Assembly (NCBI RefSeq): GCF_027922005.1
Contig: NZ_BSEV01000003.1
Span: forward strand, 186,001-250,000
Direction: 5' to 3'
DNA length: 64,000 nt
Origin: Streptosporangium carneum
GTDB taxonomy: Bacteria > Actinomycetota > Actinomycetes > Streptosporangiales > Streptosporangiaceae
Each line of letters begins with the position of its first letter. The first letter of the stretch is position 1. Of the stretch, positions 1 through 8,393 are shown piece by piece. The notes beneath the pieces were generated by a model that saw nothing but the letters and a program-made list of their open reading frames with translations, made no database searches and was not told where the DNA came from. Made by a program: the position numbers and the translations under genes.

Positions 1-2
1 CC

Positions 3-518
3 CTGTGGTGGGACCTGCCGCTCAGGGACAGCTTCGAACTGATCCGGCATCTTTACAAAGTAGATCAATCTGTTTTCCGCAGCAGGCTGGAGGAGCTGAC
101 GGCCCTGCTCGACCTGTCCGCCTTCATGGGCACCCCGGTCCGCCAGCTCAGCCTGGGCCAGCGGATGCGCGGCGACGTCACCGCCGCACTTCTCCACGAC
201 CCCGCCGTGCTGGTGCTCGACGAGCCGACCATCGGCCTGGACGTGGTCAGCAAGGCCGCCATGCGCGGGTTCCTCCGCCGCCTCAACGCCGAGCGCGGCA
301 CCACGGTCCTGCTCACCACGCACGACATGGGCGACATCGAGAAGCTCTGCCGCAGGGTGATGCTCATCGACCACGGCCGTCTGGCCTTCGACGGCACCCT
401 CGACGACCTGCGCGCGACCGCGCCGGGCGAGGAGTCCATCGAGGACGTGGTCGCCCGTCTCTACACCGGACGGAGCACGACACATGCCGGAGACGGCCTG
501 GACACGTCGAAGGACTGA
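3..518 (+). CDS. ABC transporter ATP-binding protein, 5' truncated by window edge
   Basis: The C-terminal 171 residues of an ABC-2 type exporter ATPase; the Walker A part lies before the window. The frame is open from base 3. Visible are the region before the signature (FELIRHLYKV), a signature QLSLGQRMR, Walker B VLVLDEP, the D-loop GLDVVS and the switch histidine in TTHD. The end is odd. Related ATPases usually carry a regulatory segment of several tens of residues between the DGTLDDLR strand and the closing IEDVV..LY helix. Here the two are only a few residues apart, as if that segment had been deleted in frame. No permease gene follows, only about 280 bases without a gene. The ATPase call is firm; the cargo is unknown. 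Confidence 0.85.
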   Translation: MWWDLPLRDSFELIRHLYKVDQSVFRSRLEELTALLDLSAFMGTPVRQLSLGQRMRGDVTAALLHDPAVLVLDEPTIGLDVVSKAAMRGFLRRLNAERGTTVLLTTHDMGDIEKLCRRVMLIDHGRLAFDGTLDDLRATAPGEESIEDVVARLYTGRSTTHAGDGLDTSKD

Positions 519-796
519 CACGAATCCCCTCCGCAACAATGGCGATGAAAAGCCCCGAAGATCCTTACACGCCTCTTATCTCCACTGGACTATCTCTGTT
601 CGACGGGAGCCGGGCGGGGACGGCGGCCCCCGCGCGGCGCTGTCACGACCGCCGCCGCCGACGCCGTCCCGGCAGGCCTCCCCTCGGCTGCCAGGCCTTT
701 CCCGCCCCTCTCAAAAAGGAGTTGTCCACTCGGAGGACGTCACGGAAAATCGTCGGCGAATAATCGGGACTGTCGGAAGATGGGCGGGTAACCGGA

Positions 797-3700
797 ATTC
801 CACGGCCAGAACGAGCACTGGACCCCGGTGACGGAAGCCTTGCCCGATTCGCCGCCGACCTCAGGCTGCTGCGGGAGAAGAACGGGCGCCCGAGCTACCG
901 GGAGCTGGCTCGCAGAGCCCACTTCTCCCCCAGCACCCTGTCGGAGGCCGCGGGCGGCAGACGCTTCCCCAGCCTCGCGGTGACCCTCGCGTACGTGAAG
1001 GCCTGCGGCGGAGACCTCACCGACTGGCAGGCGCGCTGGACGGCCGTCTCCACGGAACTCGCCTCCGGCGCGGCCCCCTCCGACGACGCGCCCGCGCGCG
1101 ACGACGTCCGCCCCTACCGGGGGCTGGCCGCCTACGAACCGCAGGACGCCGCCTGGTTCCACGGGCGCGCCCGGCTGGTCAAGGAGCTCGCCGAGCACGT
1201 GGACGAGCGCCGCTTCCTCGCGGTGTTCGGGCCTTCGGGCTGCGGCAAGTCCTCGCTCATCAGGGCCGGGGTGATCCCCGCCGTCACCGGCCCCGACCGG
1301 TCGGCGATCCTGTTGACGCCCGGTCCCAGGCCGCTGGCCGAACTCGCGCTCCATCTGTCCCTGCCCGCCGGAGTGCCCGCGGGACAGCTCCTGACCGACT
1401 TCGGCCAGGACCCCGTCAGGACCGGCCTCGCGGTGCGGCAGGCGCTGGCGGCCCGTCCCCCCGGGCACGAACTGCTCATCGTGGTGGACCAGTTCGAAGA
1501 GGTGTTCACGCTGTGCGAGTCGGCGGACGAACGCGACGCCTTCGTGTCGGGACTGCTCGCCGCCGCCGAGGAGGAGCACGGCGCCCGCGTGGTGATCGGC
1601 GTGCGGGCCGACTTCTACGCCCGCTGCGCCGAGCACCCCGGCCTGGTGGTCGCCCTGCGCGACGCCCACTTCCTGGTCGGCCCGATGACCGCGGCCGAGC
1701 TGCGCGAGGCCGTCACCCGCCCCGCCGAACGGGCGGGGCTGATGGTGGAGAGCGCGCTGGTCTCCACGGTGGTCGCCGAGGCCACGGGCAGGCCGGGCGC
1801 GCTGCCGCTGATGTCGCACGCCATGTCGCAGGCGTGGGAACGGCGCCGCGGCAACGCCGTCACCCTGGCCGGATACCAGGCGGCAGGCGGAATGGGCGGC
1901 GCCGTCGCGCAGAGCGCCGAGGAGGTCTACGCGCGGCTGGACGAGACCCAGCGGAACCTCGCCAGGCGTGCGCTGCTGCGGCTGACCGACGTGGACGAGG
2001 ACGGCGTGGCGACCCGGCGCCGCGTCCGGATCGCGGAGTTCGGCGACGACCAGGCCACGGCCGAGATCCTGGACCACCTGGCCACGGCCCGCCTGCTGAC
2101 CGTGGGCGAGAGCAGCGTCGAGATCACCCACGAGGCGCTGATCAGGGCGTGGCCCCGGCTGCGCGTGTGGCTGGAGGAGGACCGGGACGGGATCCGCCTG
2201 CAACGGCAGCTCAGCCAAGCCGCGGCGATCTGGGAACGCCTCGGCCGCGACCCGGGGGCCCTGTACCGGGGAGTGCGGCTGGAGGCGACCCGGGAGTGGG
2301 CCGCGACGGCTGGGCCGCGGACCGGGCTGACCTCACGGGAACAGGAGTTCCTCGACCTCAGTCTCGCCGCGTGCGACCGCGAGGCGGCCGCGAGACGCAG
2401 ACGCCTGCGGCTGGCGCTGACCGGGGTCGGCCTGGTGCTGACACTGGTCAGCGCGCTCGCGGTCGTCGCGCTGTGGCAGGCGGAGCGGGCCTCGTCCGAA
2501 CGGGACCTGGCGTTCTCGCGGCAGCTCGTCGCCAACGCGAGGGAACAGCTCTCCCTCGACCCCGAGGTCGCGCTCCTGCTGGCCGGACAGGCGTACGAGA
2601 TCACCGCGAACGCCCAGACCGAGACCATGCTCCGCCAGGCGACCCTGGAGTCGCGGGTGCGCGCCACGCTGCCCGCCGGGCACGCCGGGCCCGTGTACAG
2701 CCTCGCGTTCAGCCCCGACGGACGCCGCCTGGCCAGCGGCGGCGCGGACGGAGCCGTACGGCTCTGGGCCTGGAACCGGACCGCTCCCGCGGCCAGCCCC
2801 CAGGTCCGCACCCTGCCCGGTCACCGAGGGTGGGTGCTGGCCCTGGCCTTCAGCCCCGACGGGCGGCACCTGGCCAGCGCCGGCCATGACGGGACGATAC
2901 GGCTGTGGACCCCTGACCACGACACGGCGGCCCCCGTCGTGCTGAGCGGAGGCCGCGGCAGCGTCCGCGGCGTCGCCTTCAGCCCCGACGGACACCGCCT
3001 GGCCGCCGTGGGCGACGACGGGGCCGTGCGGATCTGGACGGTGGACGCCCCCGCCTCCCCCACGGTCGTGCGCGGACACGACGGCCCCCTGCTCGCCGTC
3101 GCGTTCAGCCCCGACGGGCGGCGCCTGGCCACGGGCGGAAGCGCCCGCACCGTCCGGGTCACGGACGCGGACGGCCGGGGCGGGCCCGTGATTCTGCGCG
3201 GCCACACCGGCTCGGTGAACTTCCTCGCCTACAGCGGGGACGGCACCCGCCTGGCCGGCGCCGGCGCCGACGGCACCGCGCGGATCTGGACCCTGGGCCG
3301 CCCCGGCGACCCCCTGGTGCTGCGCGGTCACGACGGTGGCGTGCTGAACGTGACGTTCGCGCCGGACGGGCGGACCGTCACCGCCGGAGAGGACGGCGCG
3401 ATCCAGGTGTGGGACGCGGCGAGCGCCGTCCATCCGCTCACCCTGCGCGGTCACGACGGGGCCGTGTGGGCCACGGTGTCGGACCCCGGCGGCCCCCTGC
3501 TGGTCAGCGCCGGCGACGACGGCACCGTCCGCGCGTGGGACCCCGCCAGACCCGGCCGTCCCGTGATGCTCCCTGGGCACCCGCCGGGCGTCTGGGCCGC
3601 CGAGGTCGCCGCGGGCGGGCGGCAGGTGGTGTCCGGCGGCGACAGCACGGTGCGGATCTGGAACGTCGACGGCCGCGGCGCGCCCGTCGTGCTGCGCGCC

Positions 3701-4525
3701 CCCAGCGACGTCATGGGACTGGCCGCCAGCCGCCAGGGGACGCGGGTGGCCGCCGCGACCCGGGACGGCACGGTGCGAGTGTGGGACTGGAGCCGCGGCG
3801 GCGCGCCCGTCGTCCTGCGCGGTGGTTCGGAGCCGATGATGAACGCGGCGTTCTCCCCCGACGGGCGGATCGTGGCGGGGGCGGGCAGCGACCGGACGGT
3901 CCGCCTGTGGAACGCCGACGGCACCGGCATGTCCCGTGTCCTGCCCGGCCACCGCGACCTGGTGAAGTCACTGTCGTTCAGCCCGGATGGGCGCAGGCTG
4001 GCCAGCGCGTCCCGGGACGGCACCATCCGCGTCTGGGACCTGTCGGGCCGGACCGAGCCGCTGGTTCTCACCGGGCACGAAGGTCCTGTCTGGACGGCCG
4101 TGTTCAGCCGGGACGGCCGCCGGATCGCCAGCTCGGGAAGCGACGGCACCGTCCGGCTCTGGGACGCCCGGGGCCACGGCACGCCGACCGTCCTGCGGGG
4201 TCATCAGGGCGCGGCCTGGAGTCTGGCGTTCTCCCCCGACGAGCGGCTCCTGGCCAGCGCGGGCACCGACGGCACCGTGCGCGTCTGGCCGACCACGGGC
4301 GCCACGGAGGCGGTCGTGTTCCGCGGCCTCGGCACCTCCGTCGAGGCCGTCGCCTACCATCCCGACGGCCGCCTGGTCACCGCGCACGGCGACGGCACGA
4401 TCAGGATCTGGGCCTGCGAGGTCTGCGGCCCGGTCCCCGACCTGCTCGCACTGGCCGCGAAACGCACGACGCGCGCCCTGACCCGCGACGAACGCGTCAT
4501 CTTCCTCCACGAGCCACGCCCCTGA
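797..4525 (+). CDS. HTH - nSTAND1 NTPase - transmembrane - 14x WD40 protein
   Basis: A 1242-residue signalling protein if started at the ATT at 797. An XRE-like helix-turn-helix (residues about 12-65, SYRELARRAHFSPSTLSEAA) comes first. Then a STAND-type NTPase follows with Walker A GPSGCGKSS near residue 144 and Walker B LLIVVDQFEEVF near 227. One hydrophobic segment lies around 535-556. Fourteen WD40 repeats (SPDGRRLASGG..DGTVRLWD pattern) run from about 628 to the end, enough for two seven-bladed propellers. The only conventional start, GTG at 980, would cut off the whole HTH. The frame upstream is open to a stop at 761 and holds no ATG, GTG or TTG. ATT at 797 gives IPRPERALDP, which matches the MPRPE.PLDP style of related N-termini as I remember them. 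The start is therefore uncertain (ATT, CTG at 818, or a decayed ATG). Such proteins are thought to act as signal-dependent switches or in defence; the trigger is unknown. Confidence 0.85.
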   Translation: MPRPERALDPGDGSLARFAADLRLLREKNGRPSYRELARRAHFSPSTLSEAAGGRRFPSLAVTLAYVKACGGDLTDWQARWTAVSTELASGAAPSDDAPARDDVRPYRGLAAYEPQDAAWFHGRARLVKELAEHVDERRFLAVFGPSGCGKSSLIRAGVIPAVTGPDRSAILLTPGPRPLAELALHLSLPAGVPAGQLLTDFGQDPVRTGLAVRQALAARPPGHELLIVVDQFEEVFTLCESADERDAFVSGLLAAAEEEHGARVVIGVRADFYARCAEHPGLVVALRDAHFLVGPMTAAELREAVTRPAERAGLMVESALVSTVVAEATGRPGALPLMSHAMSQAWERRRGNAVTLAGYQAAGGMGGAVAQSAEEVYARLDETQRNLARRALLRLTDVDEDGVATRRRVRIAEFGDDQATAEILDHLATARLLTVGESSVEITHEALIRAWPRLRVWLEEDRDGIRLQRQLSQAAAIWERLGRDPGALYRGVRLEATREWAATAGPRTGLTSREQEFLDLSLAACDREAAARRRRLRLALTGVGLVLTLVSALAVVALWQAERASSERDLAFSRQLVANAREQLSLDPEVALLLAGQAYEITANAQTETMLRQATLESRVRATLPAGHAGPVYSLAFSPDGRRLASGGADGAVRLWAWNRTAPAASPQVRTLPGHRGWVLALAFSPDGRHLASAGHDGTIRLWTPDHDTAAPVVLSGGRGSVRGVAFSPDGHRLAAVGDDGAVRIWTVDAPASPTVVRGHDGPLLAVAFSPDGRRLATGGSARTVRVTDADGRGGPVILRGHTGSVNFLAYSGDGTRLAGAGADGTARIWTLGRPGDPLVLRGHDGGVLNVTFAPDGRTVTAGEDGAIQVWDAASAVHPLTLRGHDGAVWATVSDPGGPLLVSAGDDGTVRAWDPARPGRPVMLPGHPPGVWAAEVAAGGRQVVSGGDSTVRIWNVDGRGAPVVLRAPSDVMGLAASRQGTRVAAATRDGTVRVWDWSRGGAPVVLRGGSEPMMNAAFSPDGRIVAGAGSDRTVRLWNADGTGMSRVLPGHRDLVKSLSFSPDGRRLASASRDGTIRVWDLSGRTEPLVLTGHEGPVWTAVFSRDGRRIASSGSDGTVRLWDARGHGTPTVLRGHQGAAWSLAFSPDERLLASAGTDGTVRVWPTTGATEAVVFRGLGTSVEAVAYHPDGRLVTAHGDGTIRIWACEVCGPVPDLLALAAKRTTRALTRDERVIFLHEPRP

Positions 4526-4633
4526 CCTCGAACAGCGATCACGCCCCCGACCTGGAACAGGCCGCCCGTCCGGCCTCCACTCCCTCCCCCGCTCTCCGGC
4601 AGCCCCTCCCCCGCTCTCGCCAACCGCCCCCGG

Positions 4634-4675
4634 CCCCTGGGGAGCGCGTGAAAACCCCTGGGAAGCGCGTGAAAA
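4634..4675. repeat. Two-copy tandem repeat of 21 bases
   Basis: Two adjacent 21-base units, each beginning CCCCTGGG and ending GCGTGAAAA, differ at one position. They lie just upstream of the terminator hairpin. No function is apparent. Confidence 0.85.
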
Positions 4676-4680
4676 CGGCA

Positions 4681-4713
4681 GTGACCGGCCTGATCACGGA
4701 TCAGGCCGGTCAC
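4681..4713. terminator. Bidirectional terminator hairpin
   Basis: A perfect 15-base-pair stem (4681-4695 with 4699-4713) with a three-base loop ACG. It lies between the WD40 gene and the converging DUF1036 gene. There is no T-tract, which is normal for high-GC actinomycete terminators. Confidence 0.75.
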
Positions 4714-4891
4714 CGTCTCACGGGCGGGCGTCTGCGGTCCGCGAGCGCCCGGTTCGCAGATGCCGGGTTCGCGGAAGGCCCGGCCGATGAACGCCGGGTT
4801 CGTGAACGCCCGCTACCGCGGGCGGCGCCCGGTTCGCGCGCTCACGACGATCGGAGCGCTCGGGCGCATGAGGCTGGAGGGGTTTCCCGCG

Positions 4892-5236
4892 TCAGGCGAC
4901 GAGGTTGACGTAGTAGCGGGAGTAACCGTTCAGGTCGATCAGACGGGCGCCGACCCGTCTGGCGGCGGTGCTGCCGATGTTAAGGCAGGAGTCGAAGGCG
5001 TTCTGGTAGACGTAGAACGGACCGTATGGACCGGTCCAGACCGCGCCGTTGGCGGCCTCGGCGTAGAACGCGGCGTAGCGGTTGTTGGTGTTGATGACGT
5101 AGGCCTCGCCACCGGGGTCGATGGCCCACCAGCCACGGGTGCCCCACTGGCCGTAGTCGCGACAGCCGTCCGGGCTGTAGAACATGATCGCGACCCACAC
5201 CTTGGAGGTGTAGCGGTTGCGGAAGTGCAGCTGCAT
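4892..5236 (-). CDS. DUF1036 family protein
   Basis: A 114-residue protein with the DUF1036 pattern: an aromatic N-terminal strand (FRNRYTSKVWVAIMFYSPDGC), a central GTRGWWAIDPG turn, NRYAAFYAEA and the late GPYGPFYVYQNAFDSC stretch. It has no signal peptide or membrane segment. The family's biochemical role is not known to me. An AGGAG Shine-Dalgarno lies inside the end of the upstream gene, whose stop is three bases before this ATG. The two are almost certainly co-transcribed and translationally coupled. Confidence 0.8.
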   Translation of the reverse strand: MQLHFRNRYTSKVWVAIMFYSPDGCRDYGQWGTRGWWAIDPGGEAYVINTNNRYAAFYAEAANGAVWTGPYGPFYVYQNAFDSCLNIGSTAARRVGARLIDLNGYSRYYVNLVA

Positions 5237-5239
5237 GGT

Positions 5240-5449
5240 CTACTCCTCCGGTTCCGCGAAGCGCTGGGCCAACGGCCGGGCGTCGAGCTGCTCGTCCGCC
5301 AGAGGGGGCAGATGGTGGTCTGCGCTGGCTGCGACGGCGATCCGGTCGGCGGTTCCGACACGCGCGTCGGCCTCGCCGGTGTTGGCTCCCGCGGCGTCCA
5401 CGAACGCCACCCGGGGGTCGGGATGGCGTTCGTTGTCTTTGTCGGACAT
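5240..5449 (-). CDS. Small acidic protein upstream of the DUF1036 gene
   Basis: A 69-residue acidic, Ala/Asp-rich protein without cysteines or hydrophobic segments. The ATG at 5449 has a GAGGTGAGCC ribosome-binding site. Its stop lies three bases before the DUF1036 start, so the two form an operon. I do not recognise the family. Reading frame, spacing and Shine-Dalgarno support a real gene. It could be a leader-like or partner protein for the DUF1036 product. Confidence 0.6.
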   Translation of the reverse strand: MSDKDNERHPDPRVAFVDAAGANTGEADARVGTADRIAVAASADHHLPPLADEQLDARPLAQRFAEPEE

Positions 5450-5745
5450 GGCTCACCTCTATCCCTTGAATGCGTAGGGTGATCGAGCAACAACGTACAG
5501 TTAGATTCACGGGTGTGTAAAGAGGTGGTCCGGTATGCCCGGGGACGGCGGGCGAACGTCCGGGGACGGCCCGGCGGAACCCCGCCCACCTCCTTGATCA
5601 GGACGTTCGCGGCGACCAGGGGCAGGCGGCCGGGCGGTCCCGCGCGTCCCGCCCCCGGCCGCGCGTCGCGTCGGCGCCGGAGGCCGGAGGACGGCGAAAC
5701 CCGGAACGGCGGGGGTTGCGCGGGCGTGAGACCATATGGGGCATC

Positions 5746-6297
5746 ATGCGTGCCCGCCTCCCGTTACGCCTCACGCGCACGGCGGCCTTCTCCGCCGTCT
5801 GCGTGACGCTCGCCGCACTCGGCCACCTGGCCGCGGGCGGTTCCGGGCCTGAGCCGTCGGCGGTGGTCGCGGGCGGCGTCGTGGTCACGGCGGCGACGGC
5901 GGCGCTGGCGGGACGCGAGCGGTCGACCACGACGATCAGCGTCTTCCTGTCGGCCATGCAGCTGTTCCTGCACGAGCTGTTCGCCTTCGACGACCCTTCG
6001 GGGATCTCCCTGGCCGTGCACGCCCACGGAGGGGGGCTGGGCGAGAACCTCGGCATGCTGGTCGCGCACCTCACCGCCACGCTGATCACCGGCTGGTGGC
6101 TGGCCCGGGGCGAGGCGGTCCTGTGGGCGCTGCTCCGCGCGGCGGGGCGGCGGCTGGGTGCGACGCTCCTCCCGCTCCCGCTTCCCGCGGTCCCCACTCC
6201 CCGGCGCGCCGTCCTGCCCGCCGTCGCCCCCGCCCCGGCCCGGGGTCCGCTCCGTCACACCGTCAGCAGACGCGGTCCTCCACTTCCCGCGTGCTGA
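5746..6297 (+). CDS. Multi-pass membrane protein upstream of YcnI gene
   Basis: A 183-residue protein with hydrophobic segments near residues 10-28, 37-55, 65-85 and 105-125, a His- and Gly-rich loop (VHAHGGGLGEN), and a Pro/Arg-rich tail. The ATG at 5746 is preferred over 5716, because the first hydrophobic helix follows it directly. It lies 43 bases upstream of the YcnI-like gene on the same strand. Such small membrane proteins often accompany YcnI/PCu(A)C copper genes in actinobacteria, so a metal-related membrane role is inferred. No catalytic motif is visible. Confidence 0.65.
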   Translation: MRARLPLRLTRTAAFSAVCVTLAALGHLAAGGSGPEPSAVVAGGVVVTAATAALAGRERSTTTISVFLSAMQLFLHELFAFDDPSGISLAVHAHGGGLGENLGMLVAHLTATLITGWWLARGEAVLWALLRAAGRRLGATLLPLPLPAVPTPRRAVLPAVAPAPARGPLRHTVSRRGPPLPAC

Positions 6298-6340
6298 GTC
6301 CCCTCACCGCAGGAACCAAGTCTCGAAGTGGAGAATCCCC

Positions 6341-7108
6341 ATGTCCCTTTCCTCAGCGTGCCGCCGCGCCGTGGCCGTGACCGCCGGTGTCACCGCGCTC
6401 ACCCTCGGTCTGGCCCTGCCCGCCCTCGCCCACGTGACCGTCAACCCCGGCAGCGCCGAGCAGGGCGGCTTCACCAAGGTCGCCTTCCGGGTCCCGAACG
6501 AGCGTGACGACGCCTCGACCAACAAGATCGAGGTGTCCCTGCCCGTCGACCACCCGCTGGCTTTCGTCTCGGTCAAGCCGGTTCCGGGCTGGGATGTCAA
6601 GGTGGTCGAGAGCAAGCTGCCCAAGCCGGTCACCACCGAGTACGGCGAGATCACCGAGGCCGTCACGAAGATCACCTGGTCGGGAGGGAAGATCGACCCC
6701 GGTCAGTTCCAGGAGTTCGAGGTGTCGATGGGAATGCTGCCGAAGGACACCGACCAGCTGCTGTTCCCGACCACCCAGACCTACACCGGCGGCGAGGTCG
6801 TCAAGTGGGCCGACGAGCCGAAGGCCGACGGCTCGGAGGCCGAGCGCCCGGCGCCGGTCCTGAAGCTCACGCCCGCCTCGGCGGAGGGCGACGGGCACGG
6901 AGCCGCCTCGGCGAGCCCCTCCGCGGCGCAGAGCGCCTCGGCCGCGCCCGCGACCGAGGCGGCCCCTTCGGTCGCGCCGGTCGCCGCCGGACAGGCGGCC
7001 TCCTCCGACGGCACCGCCCGCCTGCTCGGCGGCGCGGGCCTGCTGGCCGGGATCGTCGGCGTCGTGGTCGGCCTGCTGGGGCTGCGCCGTGGCGGCCGCG
7101 CCTCCTGA
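6341..7108 (+). CDS. ycnI: YcnI-like (DUF1775) exported copper-associated protein
   Basis: 255 residues. A signal peptide ends ALAH, so the mature protein would begin with the family's invariant His (HVTVNP), which is the copper ligand in characterised YcnI. The DUF1775 domain follows (residues about 30-170: RVPNE..D.S.NKIEV, PGWDVKV, ITWSGG.I.PGQFQEF). Then come an Ala/Ser/Pro-rich linker and a C-terminal membrane anchor (LLGGAGLLAGIVGVVVGLLGLRR, described in part) with an RRGGRAS tail. It should sit on the outer face of the membrane. GGAG seven bases upstream supports ATG 6341. A long hairpin terminator follows. A PCu(A)C chaperone is encoded separately at 33477. Confidence 0.88.
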   Translation: MSLSSACRRAVAVTAGVTALTLGLALPALAHVTVNPGSAEQGGFTKVAFRVPNERDDASTNKIEVSLPVDHPLAFVSVKPVPGWDVKVVESKLPKPVTTEYGEITEAVTKITWSGGKIDPGQFQEFEVSMGMLPKDTDQLLFPTTQTYTGGEVVKWADEPKADGSEAERPAPVLKLTPASAEGDGHGAASASPSAAQSASAAPATEAAPSVAPVAAGQAASSDGTARLLGGAGLLAGIVGVVVGLLGLRRGGRAS

Positions 7109-7150
7109 GGAAGCGCGCGAAGAGCGTCCCGGAGGACGTCGGGAGACCGG

Positions 7151-7192
7151 ACGGCGGGGCCCCGCGGAGACCTTTCCGCGGGGCCCCGCCGT
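7151..7192 (+). terminator. Rho-independent-like terminator after ycnI
   Basis: An 18-base-pair GC stem (7151-7168 with 7175-7192) with a six-base loop, starting 43 bases after the ycnI stop. It separates ycnI from the converging pseudogene and ABC genes. Confidence 0.8.
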
Positions 7193-7239
7193 CGTCTCAC
7201 CCGTGACGGCCCCGCGAGAGCGGGGCGCCGAGGTGACCT

Positions 7240-7437
7240 GTCGTCACTCCGCAGCGCGAGGACCTCGGTGTTGACGTCGGGGAAGACGCGGAGGACGCCC
7301 TCCTTCACCGACGGCGTCGCGGGGCCGAAGGAGTCGACGCGCTCCAGCACGTAGCGCCGGTCGCGTTCGACCTTGGTGAGCCTGTACGGCCCGGCGCTGA
7401 CCCAGCTGGCCGCCTGGCACTTCGCCGACCTCGCCGG
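7240..7437 (-). pseudogene. Fragment of ABC oligopeptide-binding protein (SBP_bac_5)
   Basis: The minus strand encodes about 60 residues typical of the family-5 extracellular solute-binding domain: GPYRLTKVERDRRYVLERVDSF, then VKEGVLRVFPDVNTEVLALRSDD (each described in part). This corresponds to the familiar GTGPY.L..W..G..Y.LERN..Y.G....V..V.FR.V.D.NT.VLAL..G block. No start, signal peptide or remaining domain is present, and both ends run into unrelated sequence. It is a gene remnant, probably left by loss of an oligopeptide or nickel uptake locus. The fragment ends about 20 bases from the stop of the neighbouring permease gene. Confidence 0.65.
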
Positions 7438-7451
7438 CGCGCGCCCTGAGG

Positions 7452-8393
7452 TCAGCTGGTGACGTCCTTGCCGGTGAAGCGGGCCCACGCGATCGACCCG
7501 AAGACCACGGCGTAGGCGGCGAACACCAGCAGCCCCTGCCCCATGTCCCCGGTCGCGATCGGATCGCGCAGCACCCCGTCGAAGCCGCTCCACCAGTGGG
7601 TCAGCAGGTACGGCTGAAGCCCGGAGAGCTGCGGGATGACGCCGAGCACCTGGGTGACGATGACCAGGACCACGGTCGAGGCGATGGCCCCGACGGCCAC
7701 CTCGGTCAGCGTCGAGAGCGCCAGGGCGACGGCGGCCAGGGCGGCCATGCCCGCCGCGACGTACAGGACGACGAGCCCGATCCTCAGCAGGCCGTCGAAC
7801 AGGGGGATCGTCCCGCCCGACAGCAGGGTGATCGGCCCCGCGGGGAACAGCAGCAGCCCGGCGAGCAGCGCGGACAGCGCGACCACGGTGACGGCCGCCA
7901 GGCAGAAGACGGCCGCGTTGGCGTACTTGACGGCCAGCAGCCTGGTCCGGCCCGCCGGGGCGACCAGCAGGTAGCGCAGCGTGCCGATGCCCGCCTCCCC
8001 CGCGACGGAGTCCCCCGCGACGACCGCGACCGCGACCGGCAGCATGAGCTGCACCAGGACCGAGAGCGCGGCGAAGGTGAGGAAAAGCCCGTTCCCGGTG
8101 ACCTGGGTGAAGATGGCGGGGCCGCCGCCGTCGTTGTCGTCGGGCCCGCCGAAGGCCCGCAGCGCGACGCCGATCAGCACTGGGACCACGGCGAGCACGG
8201 CGAGCATCGCGATGTTCCTGGGACGGCGGAAGGTCAGCCCGATCTCGGAGCCGAGCAGCCTCAGCAGCGCCGCCGGGGCGCTCACGGCCCGCGCCCCCGG
8301 GGCCGATCCGCCGCCCCTCGCCGCCTCCGGGCGCCGTTCCGCGGCCGATCCCGCGCCGGAGACCGCGACCTCTCTCCCGCTAACCGTCGACAT
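7452..8393 (-). CDS. ABC-2 type transporter permease
   Basis: 313 residues. A soluble N-terminus of about 45 residues is followed by six hydrophobic segments, among them IAMLAVLAVVPVLIGVAL near 60 and the late VLVIVTQVLGVIPQL. The arrangement is that of ABC-2 membrane subunits. The start ATG at 8393 overlaps the end of the ATPase gene by 14 bases, indicating a coupled exporter pair. The substrate is unknown. The divergent two-component system further upstream suggests a cell-envelope stress or antibiotic export role (inference). Confidence 0.85.
   Translation of the reverse strand: MSTVSGREVAVSGAGSAAERRPEAARGGGSAPGARAVSAPAALLRLLGSEIGLTFRRPRNIAMLAVLAVVPVLIGVALRAFGGPDDNDGGGPAIFTQVTGNGLFLTFAALSVLVQLMLPVAVAVVAGDSVAGEAGIGTLRYLLVAPAGRTRLLAVKYANAAVFCLAAVTVVALSALLAGLLLFPAGPITLLSGGTIPLFDGLLRIGLVVLYVAAGMAALAAVALALSTLTEVAVGAIASTVVLVIVTQVLGVIPQLSGLQPYLLTHWWSGFDGVLRDPIATGDMGQGLLVFAAYAVVFGSIAWARFTGKDVTS

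Larger units (their letters stand above)
4526..4891. other. Gap between convergent genes, with tandem repeat and terminator
   Basis: This stretch has no credible gene. It holds a 21-base tandem repeat, a long perfect hairpin, and several short copies of a GCCGGGTTCG word between 4740 and 4845. The genes on both sides converge on it. Confidence 0.7.

Noticed and set aside
2333..3952. Minus-strand open frames over the WD40 region
   Set aside because: Repeated GHDRAV-like text comes from the periodic WD40 codons read backwards.
980..4525. GTG 980 as the start of the nSTAND-WD40 gene
   Set aside because: It would discard a clear in-frame HTH domain encoded immediately upstream, so the coding region must begin earlier.
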